The translations under genes were made by a program, and so were the position numbers. Source: Marinobacter sp. LA51 (GTDB lineage: Bacteria; Pseudomonadota; Gammaproteobacteria; Pseudomonadales; Oleiphilaceae). From it: a stretch of DNA of 64,000 bases. The first letter of the stretch is position 1. Every line of letters starts with the position of its first letter. Shown here piece by piece: positions 58,959 to 64,000 of the stretch. The notes under the pieces are model-generated. The model did no database searches, was not told the DNA's origin, and saw only the letters and a program-made list of their open reading frames with translations. The stretch spans positions 868,001 to 932,000 of the forward strand of contig NZ_AP028070.1 in the NCBI RefSeq assembly GCF_030297175.1, given 5' to 3'.

Positions 58959-60034
58959 TGCCGCGCAGTACCGTTGCCCGCATTGATCTGGAGGCATTGC
59001 GCCATAATTACCGGCTGGCTTCCGAGCGCGCCGCGCCGGCCCTGTCGATGGCGGTGGTGAAAGCCGATGGCTATGGCCATGGCATTGTGCCGGTGGCTCA
59101 GGCCCTGGCCGACGACGCCCCCAAATACGCAGTGGCCTGTCTCGGTGAGGCGGAGGTCATTCGAGATGCCGGTCTGCTGCAACCGGTGGTCATGTTGCAG
59201 GGCGTGCACGCCCCGGAAGATTTTGAATTGTGTGCCCGGCGGGGGTTCGAGCCGGTGGTGCACGGCCATCATCAGCTAGACTGGTTGGCCCAGACCGGCG
59301 CCCGACCGGCGTTCTGGCTCAAGATAAACAGTGGTATGAATCGGCTCGGCTTCCAGCCCGATGAGCTGGTGCAGGTGATGACACGCCTGGATGCCATGGG
59401 CGCTCGCCCGGGATTGCTTGGTTTCGTTACCCATTTTGCCTGCGCCGACGACAATGCCAGCTCAATGACCAGGGAACAGACTCTGTGTTTTGAACAAGCC
59501 ACTGCCGCCTGGCCCGAACTGATGAAGAGCGTCGGTAATTCCGCCGCCCATTTCATCCACGATCAGCCCCTGTATGACTGGAGCCGGCCCGGCATCATGC
59601 TCTACGGCGGCTCACCAAAGCTGGCTCAGACCGGCCCGGAGCTGGGCCTAAAACCGGTGATGTCGCTGGAAGCACCGCTGATCACCACCCGCACGGTTCG
59701 TGCCGGTGAGTCGATTGGTTACGGTGCCGGCTTTGTGGCCGACCGGGATACCCCGATGGGTATGGTGGCTATTGGCTATGGCGATGGGTACCCGCGCCAC
59801 GCCGGTACCGGCACGCCCGCTGCGGTCAATGGCCAGCGGATTCGGCTGCTGGGTAGGGTGTCCATGGACATGCTCGCGGTGGATCTGAGCAACGCGCCCG
59901 ATGCCAGGGCCGGTGACCTGGTAGAACTCTGGGGTGGAACCGTCGCCGTGGATGAAGTGGCCAGTTGCGCCGGTACCATTTCCTATGAGCTGCTGACGGG
60001 CATCACGGCTCGGGTGCCACGGGTCTATTTATAG
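58958..60034 (+). CDS. alr: Alanine racemase
   Basis: PLP enzyme interconverting L- and D-alanine, feeding peptidoglycan synthesis. 358 residues, the short biosynthetic form. PLP lysine in AVVKADGYGHG near residue 34; catalytic Tyr in SIGYGAGFVADRD; VAIGYGDGYPRH is conserved. The dnaB-alr order with a one-base overlap is typical. Confidence 0.97.
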   Translation: MPRSTVARIDLEALRHNYRLASERAAPALSMAVVKADGYGHGIVPVAQALADDAPKYAVACLGEAEVIRDAGLLQPVVMLQGVHAPEDFELCARRGFEPVVHGHHQLDWLAQTGARPAFWLKINSGMNRLGFQPDELVQVMTRLDAMGARPGLLGFVTHFACADDNASSMTREQTLCFEQATAAWPELMKSVGNSAAHFIHDQPLYDWSRPGIMLYGGSPKLAQTGPELGLKPVMSLEAPLITTRTVRAGESIGYGAGFVADRDTPMGMVAIGYGDGYPRHAGTGTPAAVNGQRIRLLGRVSMDMLAVDLSNAPDARAGDLVELWGGTVAVDEVASCAGTISYELLTGITARVPRVYL

Positions 60035-60069
60035 CTGATAGCTTGTTGTAGCCGTTAGCGTGGACTGGT

Positions 60070-60426
60070 TCAGGCCGGTTCCGGCTCATGAATGATTTCT
60101 GCAATGAAATCCAGCATCGCGGCCAGGCTTCGATCGTCCAGTTTTTTCAGAACCTTTTGTACCACCATTTTGCTGCCCTTGAGCATACTGCTGGTGCCTA
60201 CCCTGGCCATGCCCATCATCATGCTGCTGGCGTTCAGCCGGCGCAGTGGTTCAAGGAAAAAGAAGTCGAGACCTGCGTCGGTCAACTCCACAATGAGGTC
60301 AAACAGCTGGTCGATGGCGACCTTGTCGGCTTTGCCGCGCTCCCGCAGCTGTTCCACGGTATAGAGTGCCCGGGTACGCAGTTCGTCCGGAATCGGTGCC
60401 ACGATGTGGCTCTGTTGTTTCAGCAT
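60070..60426 (-). CDS. Hypothetical protein, 118 residues
   Basis: Not recognised. ATG 60426 has AGGA seven bases upstream. Soluble, mostly helical; Met-rich centre (ASSMMMGMARVG) and acidic C-terminus (IAEIIHEPEPA). It lies alone, convergent with alr, between two plus-strand genes. No domain can be named. Confidence 0.6.
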   Translation of the reverse strand: MLKQQSHIVAPIPDELRTRALYTVEQLRERGKADKVAIDQLFDLIVELTDAGLDFFFLEPLRRLNASSMMMGMARVGTSSMLKGSKMVVQKVLKKLDDRSLAAMLDFIAEIIHEPEPA

Positions 60427-60588
60427 CTCGGATCCTGCTGTTGTAGACTGTTGAAAGAAAAGGTAAAGAGAAAAACTGCCAGCGCTTGTAGTTGGCTGTT
60501 ATTGTAGAGACCGATCTCCGTTAACCATTGGCCAGACCGGTTGGGCCATTCCGTCAAATCAGTGAAGTTCTGGAGGCTTTGACCCCTC

Positions 60589-61464
60589 GTGCACGTGCTT
60601 GTTGTTCATGATTATGGGCCCTTGGGCAAATTGGTGCTGGAGCGTCTACGCGAGACGCCGCTACAGGTAAGCCCATTGCTGGTCAGCGATCCTGCCGGTG
60701 CCAATCTCAATGCCCTGGAGAACTGGATTCCGGAAGACACCGATCTGATTGTTAATGCGCTGTGGCTGTCTGATCCGGAAGTGGCTCAGAATGATCCTGA
60801 GAGCACTCATAAGGCTGCCTTTTCCCTGCCCGTAGCGATCGCCGAGTTTGCCCGTGATCGTGGCATGGCATTGTTACAGCTGTCGTCGTGCTATGTGTTC
60901 GATGGACGCAAGCAAACGGGTTATATCACCTCGAACCCGGGGCATCCCTGTAACGAGCTGGGCAATTGGCAGTGGGAATGCGAGCAGGCCCTTCGGACTT
61001 TGTTGCCCCGGCATATTATTCTGCGCACCGGCTGGAGTCTGGCCCGCTTTATTCGCAAGGTTCAGGCCAGCACTGCATCCGGCGAAACCCTGATGTTGCC
61101 GGGCCGCTGCCGTGGCCAGCCGGTGGCGGTCCGGGATCTTGCCCGGGTGGTCACAGCGGTGATTCAGCAGATCGATTGCGGTGCCGAGGTCTGGGGTACG
61201 TTTCAGTATGCCGGTGCCGAGGAGATCAACCTTTATGAGCTGGGGCTGTCCATCGCGGGGCTGCCAGGTATTCCCGAAGATATCCGGGTGGTTGATGAGG
61301 TGCCGAGCTGGGGGCATCTGGAGCCTGTTAACACCACGTTGATCTGCACCAAGATCCGCAACACATTCGGCATCAAGCAGCTACCCTGGCGCTCTGGATT
61401 GATGGAAGAGTTCTCCATGATGAAGGCGCAGAACGGGCAGGATGAGAAAGCGTCGGTCGACTAA
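60589..61464 (+). CDS. RmlD-like extended SDR protein lacking catalytic Tyr/Lys
   Basis: 291 residues from GTG 60589, with TGGAGG 12 bases upstream. Rossmann fold start HVLVVHDYGPLGKLVL and the family hallmark SSCYVFDG place it with dTDP-4-dehydrorhamnose reductases. Where RmlD has YGxxK, this protein reads LGNWQ (L124, Q128), so the proton relay is missing and reductase activity is unlikely. It keeps late family features (GQPVAVRDLARVVTAVI, GTFQYAGAEEINLYEL). No sugar-nucleotide genes are nearby. Possibly a binding or regulatory protein. Confidence 0.8.
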   Translation: MHVLVVHDYGPLGKLVLERLRETPLQVSPLLVSDPAGANLNALENWIPEDTDLIVNALWLSDPEVAQNDPESTHKAAFSLPVAIAEFARDRGMALLQLSSCYVFDGRKQTGYITSNPGHPCNELGNWQWECEQALRTLLPRHIILRTGWSLARFIRKVQASTASGETLMLPGRCRGQPVAVRDLARVVTAVIQQIDCGAEVWGTFQYAGAEEINLYELGLSIAGLPGIPEDIRVVDEVPSWGHLEPVNTTLICTKIRNTFGIKQLPWRSGLMEEFSMMKAQNGQDEKASVD

Positions 61465-61481
61465 GCCCTGTCAGCAGCCTG

Positions 61482-62234
61482 CTAGGGGCAAACCCGCCGG
61501 GATAATTCCCGGGAAATCCCTTGTAGTGCCGGTACATCCAGTAACTCAACCTCACGCCCACTGGCCTTGATCAGGCCCTGATTCTGAAAGCGGGTAAACA
61601 CCCGGCTGACGGTTTCAACCGCCAGGCCCAGGAAGTTGGCAATATCGTTGCGCGCCATTGGTAGGTCGAAACGGGTGCCGGACAGGCGTCTGCGTTGAAA
61701 ACGGCTGGACAGCGACAGCAGCAGTGCGGCGATGCGTTCTTCTGCGGTGTTCTTGCTTAACAACATAGTCAGCTGGTGGCTGTGCTGAATTTCCTGGCTC
61801 ATTAGCTGGTACATGTGATGCTGAAGGTCGGGTAATCGGGTTGTTAACTCCTCCAGCTTTTGAACCGGGAACTCGCAGATACTGGTTCGCTCCAGGGCTT
61901 TGGCGGTGCAGGCGTAGTAATCTCCGCCCATACTGTCGAGACCCACCAGCTCTCCGGGTAGGAAAAATCCTGTTATCTGCTCTTCACCATCCTCCGAAAC
62001 CATCGATGTCTTGACTGATCCACTGCGTACGGCGAAACAGGAGCGCAAGGGTGTGCTCTGATCGAAGATGTGCTCACCCCGGTTGTAAATTCGTCCTTGC
62101 TGGACAATGTCTTCCAGGCTTTCAAGATCGGTTTCATTGATGGCCAGCGGCAGACACAGGTTGCTAAGACTGCACGTATGGCAGGAGGCTTTCAGAGCGG
62201 CAGGGACCTGGCGGAAGGGTAGTGTGTTGGCCAT
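61482..62234 (-). CDS. ANR/FNR-type oxygen-sensing transcription regulator
   Basis: CRP/FNR-family regulator of anaerobic genes. 250 residues. The [4Fe-4S] ligands C18, C21, C27 (CHTCSLSNLC) and C109 (YYACTAK) are all present. cNMP-like beta barrel (FAVRSGSVKTSMVSEDGEEQITGFFLPGELVGLD), dimer helix, then helix-turn-helix NDIANFLGLAVETVSRVFTRF with the E..SR recognition residues of FNR. A near-perfect FNR box lies just upstream, so it probably controls itself. Confidence 0.93.
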   Translation of the reverse strand: MANTLPFRQVPAALKASCHTCSLSNLCLPLAINETDLESLEDIVQQGRIYNRGEHIFDQSTPLRSCFAVRSGSVKTSMVSEDGEEQITGFFLPGELVGLDSMGGDYYACTAKALERTSICEFPVQKLEELTTRLPDLQHHMYQLMSQEIQHSHQLTMLLSKNTAEERIAALLLSLSSRFQRRRLSGTRFDLPMARNDIANFLGLAVETVSRVFTRFQNQGLIKASGREVELLDVPALQGISRELSRRVCP

Positions 62235-62248
62235 GACGATCGTCCAAA

Positions 62249-62262
62249 TTGACCCTGATCAA
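62249..62262 (-). promoter_or_regulatory. FNR/ANR box upstream of the anr/fnr gene
   Basis: Minus strand TTGATCAGGGTCAA (plus TTGACCCTGATCAA), one mismatch to TTGAT-N4-ATCAA. It ends 14 bases before the start codon. A -10-like TATTAT is just upstream on the same strand, so bound protein would cover the transcript start and repress; this fits autorepression. Confidence 0.6.
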
Positions 62263-62331
62263 TGTCTTACCATAATACGAAAGCGGGGCTTTGCCAATGA
62301 GAATGGCAGGCAGGGGCATTGGGACGGGCGA

Positions 62332-62361
62332 GGCATGACAGGCCCTAAGACCTGTCATGCC
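62332..62361. terminator. Hairpin between fabB and anr/fnr
   Basis: GGCATGACAGG (62332-62342), loop CCCTAAGA, CCTGTCATGCC (62351-62361): a perfect 11-bp stem starting 9 bases after the fabB stop. No T-run on the minus strand, so it may be a weak terminator. Confidence 0.5.
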
Positions 62362-62369
62362 AATCAGTA

Positions 62370-63578
62370 TTACAGTTTCTCAAACACCAATGAGGCGTTG
62401 GTGCCGCCAAAGCCAAAGCTGTTGGACATGACGGTGCTGAGCTCGGCGTTTTGCGCCGCCGGGCCGACCAGTGGCATGTTACTGATCTTGTCATCGACAT
62501 TGTTCAGGTTGGCAGTGCCGGCAATCAGACCGTTCTGCAGCATTAGCAGTGAATAGATGGCTTCGTGCACGCCCGCTGCGCCGAGGGAATGCCCGGACAG
62601 CGATTTGGTCGAGGAAATGGCCGGTACGTCTGCGCCAAAGGTGTCGCGTACCGCGCCCATTTCAGCTACGTCGCCCACTGGCGTACTGGTGCCGTGGGCG
62701 TTGATGTACTGAACCTTGCCGCGGATGGTTGCCATGGCCTGCTTCATGCAGCGCTGGGCACCCTCGCCAGAGGGCGCGACCATGTCGTAGCCGTCAGATG
62801 TAGCGCCGTAGCCGGTCAATTCGGCAATGATATTGGCGCCGCGCTTTTTGGCGTGCTCCAGCTCTTCCAAAACAACCATGCCACCGCCCCCGGCGATAAC
62901 AAAGCCGTCACGGCCGCTGTCGAACGGGCGCGAGGCCGTTGCTGGCGCATCGTTGTACTTGGTGGACAGAGCACCCATGGCGTCGAACATCATGGTCAGG
63001 CTCCAGTCCTCTTCTTCACCGCCACCGGCGAAAACGATGTCCTGCTTGCCCGCCTGAATCTGCTCCATGGCGTGGCCGATGCAGTGAGCGCTGGTGGCGC
63101 AGGCAGACGACATGGAGTAGTTCACGCCCCGAATCTTGTAAGCGGTGGCCAGACACGCGGATACCGTGCTGGTCATGATCCGCGGCACCATGTAAGGCCC
63201 AATACGCTTGACGCCTTTTTCCCGCATGATGTCGGTCGCTTCGACCTGACTGGAGCAGGACGCACCACCGGAACCGGCAATCAGGCCGGTGCGGTCATTG
63301 GAAATCAGGTCTTCGGTCAGACCGGCCTGGGCGATCGCCTGTTCCATGGACAAATAGCTGTACATGGCCGAGGGCCCCATGAAACGTCGCATCTTGCGAT
63401 CGATCACCGAGGTGTCCACGTCTGGCGAGCCTGAAACCTGGCTGCGGAAGCCCTTTTCTTTATAGGTTTCATTGAAGCGGATGCCGGATTTGCCGTGTTT
63501 CAGGCTGTCCAGCACTTCATCCAGCGAATTTCCGAGGCAGGACACAATGCCCATGCCGGTGACGACAACGCGTCTCAT
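62370..63578 (-). CDS. fabB: Beta-ketoacyl-ACP synthase I (FabB)
   Basis: Condensing enzyme elongating acyl-ACP, required for unsaturated fatty acids. 402 residues. Catalytic C160 (SSACATS), H295 ([11 protein letters not shown]) and H330 (GHSLGAAG) are intact; start [18 protein letters not shown] is standard. AGGAGG precedes the ATG. fabA, usually paired with fabB in pseudomonads, is not upstream here: a divergent unrelated gene follows after 218 bases. Confidence 0.97.
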   Translation of the reverse strand: MRRVVVTGMGIVSCLGNSLDEVLDSLKHGKSGIRFNETYKEKGFRSQVSGSPDVDTSVIDRKMRRFMGPSAMYSYLSMEQAIAQAGLTEDLISNDRTGLIAGSGGASCSSQVEATDIMREKGVKRIGPYMVPRIMTSTVSACLATAYKIRGVNYSMSSACATSAHCIGHAMEQIQAGKQDIVFAGGGEEEDWSLTMMFDAMGALSTKYNDAPATASRPFDSGRDGFVIAGGGGMVVLEELEHAKKRGANIIAELTGYGATSDGYDMVAPSGEGAQRCMKQAMATIRGKVQYINAHGTSTPVGDVAEMGAVRDTFGADVPAISSTKSLSGHSLGAAGVHEAIYSLLMLQNGLIAGTANLNNVDDKISNMPLVGPAAQNAELSTVMSNSFGFGGTNASLVFEKL

Positions 63579-63796
63579 ACATTCCTCCTGTGCGACTCGC
63601 CCGGGTGGGGCGACGTCATGCGATCAATGCTGTTGTCCCCCAGTGTAGGCCCTTTGCCAGGCCCGGGATATTTGACCTTGGTAAGGGGCAGGAGGCTGGT
63701 CTGGTAGATCGCAGGATAGCCGTTACGTACAAGGTTGAAGCCCGGGCCCCTGTTACAGTGGCGGTTATTAACGACAACAACAGCGGAGATCTGCTT

Positions 63797-64000
63797 ATGC
63801 GTACACTGGCGCAGTTCCTGGGTGATTATGGCGACAGCCACCAGAACAATTTCAACCAATGGGTCCACATCGTGTGTGTGCCCGCCATCGTGTTCTCTAC
63901 CCTCGGCCTACTCTGGCTGATTCCTATCGGTAGCTGGCTAGGCCTGACCGGCACAACGGGCGAATGGGTGAATGGCGCGACCCTGCTGGCCGCGATCTCC
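63797..64000 (+). CDS. DUF962 / Mpo1-like protein, N-terminal part (cut by window end)
   Basis: Starts at ATG 63797, with GGAG eight bases upstream, and runs to the window end (68 residues visible). MRTLAQFLGDYGDSHQNNFNQWVHIVCVPAIVFSTLGLLWL matches the Mpo1/YGL010w pattern: H15 and the N-x3-H-x5-P element. Yeast Mpo1 is an iron dioxygenase in alpha-oxidation of hydroxy fatty acids; bacterial function is unproven. Divergent from fabB. Confidence 0.8.
   Translation, partial: MRTLAQFLGDYGDSHQNNFNQWVHIVCVPAIVFSTLGLLWLIPIGSWLGLTGTTGEWVNGATLLAAIS

Overview
The window is a gene-dense stretch of a gammaproteobacterial chromosome, nearly all housekeeping genes. Gene order and protein sequences fit Marinobacter or a close marine relative: ftsZ-lpxC-dciA-M23-secA-argJ, proA-nadD-rsfS-rlmH-mrdA-rodA-rlpA-dacA-lipB, rnr-rlmB-rpsF-rpsR-rplI-dnaB-alr, a PPi-type phosphofructokinase and an ANR/FNR regulator. 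The genus is an inference from synteny and motifs, not from a search. I see no phage, insertion sequence, integron or CRISPR array, and no intergenic gap longer than about 250 bases.

Layout. 1-6330: the end of the division cluster (ftsZ 3' part, lpxC), the helicase-loader gene dciA, an M23 peptidase and secA. 6375-9850: argJ, a Nudix/ThiE-like fusion, moaC and ribA, closed by a bidirectional terminator. 9897-13945 (minus): NRDE protein, xseB, ispA, dxs. 14036-17142: TauE/SafE transporter, lgt, thyA, a long palindromic element, folA. 17139-21413: DEAD-box helicase, then a more accessory patch with a thioesterase, a haloalkane-dehalogenase-like protein and two orphans. 21568-30652: AI-2E-family permease, small secreted peptidoglycan-binding protein, ilvD, HDOD protein, Lon-N protein, and an operon of two degenerate GGDEF proteins with a DedA-PAP2 fusion.

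30794-39804: proA-nadD-rsfS-rlmH-mrdA-rodA-rlpA-dacA-DUF493-lipB, combining NAD and proline synthesis, ribosome silencing and methylation, and the cell elongation machinery. 39951-51269: AarF kinase, YqaA protein, chemoreceptor, glutaredoxin, PPi-PFK, mpl, ubiX, an LCAD-like acyl-CoA dehydrogenase and a large lipoprotein. 51386-51472: tRNA-Leu(CAG) with a recognisable promoter. 51729-60034: rnr-rlmB, then the S6-S18-membrane protein-L9 operon with a strong promoter and structured leader, dnaB and alr. 60070-64000: a small orphan, a degenerate RmlD-like protein, anr/fnr with a site for its own product, fabB, and the start of a DUF962/Mpo1-like gene cut by the window end.

The most interesting points are: (1) the translationally coupled operon in which two membrane GGDEF proteins with destroyed signature motifs precede a single polypeptide joining a DedA lipid transporter to a PAP2 phosphatase with both motif sets intact; (2) a haloalkane-dehalogenase-like protein whose nucleophile position is Asn, not Asp; (3) a 25-bp-arm palindromic element between thyA and folA; (4) a 20-bp perfect palindrome forming the shared end of two convergent genes; (5) a ThiE-like domain fused to a Nudix hydrolase that has lost the usual ThiE substrate residues.
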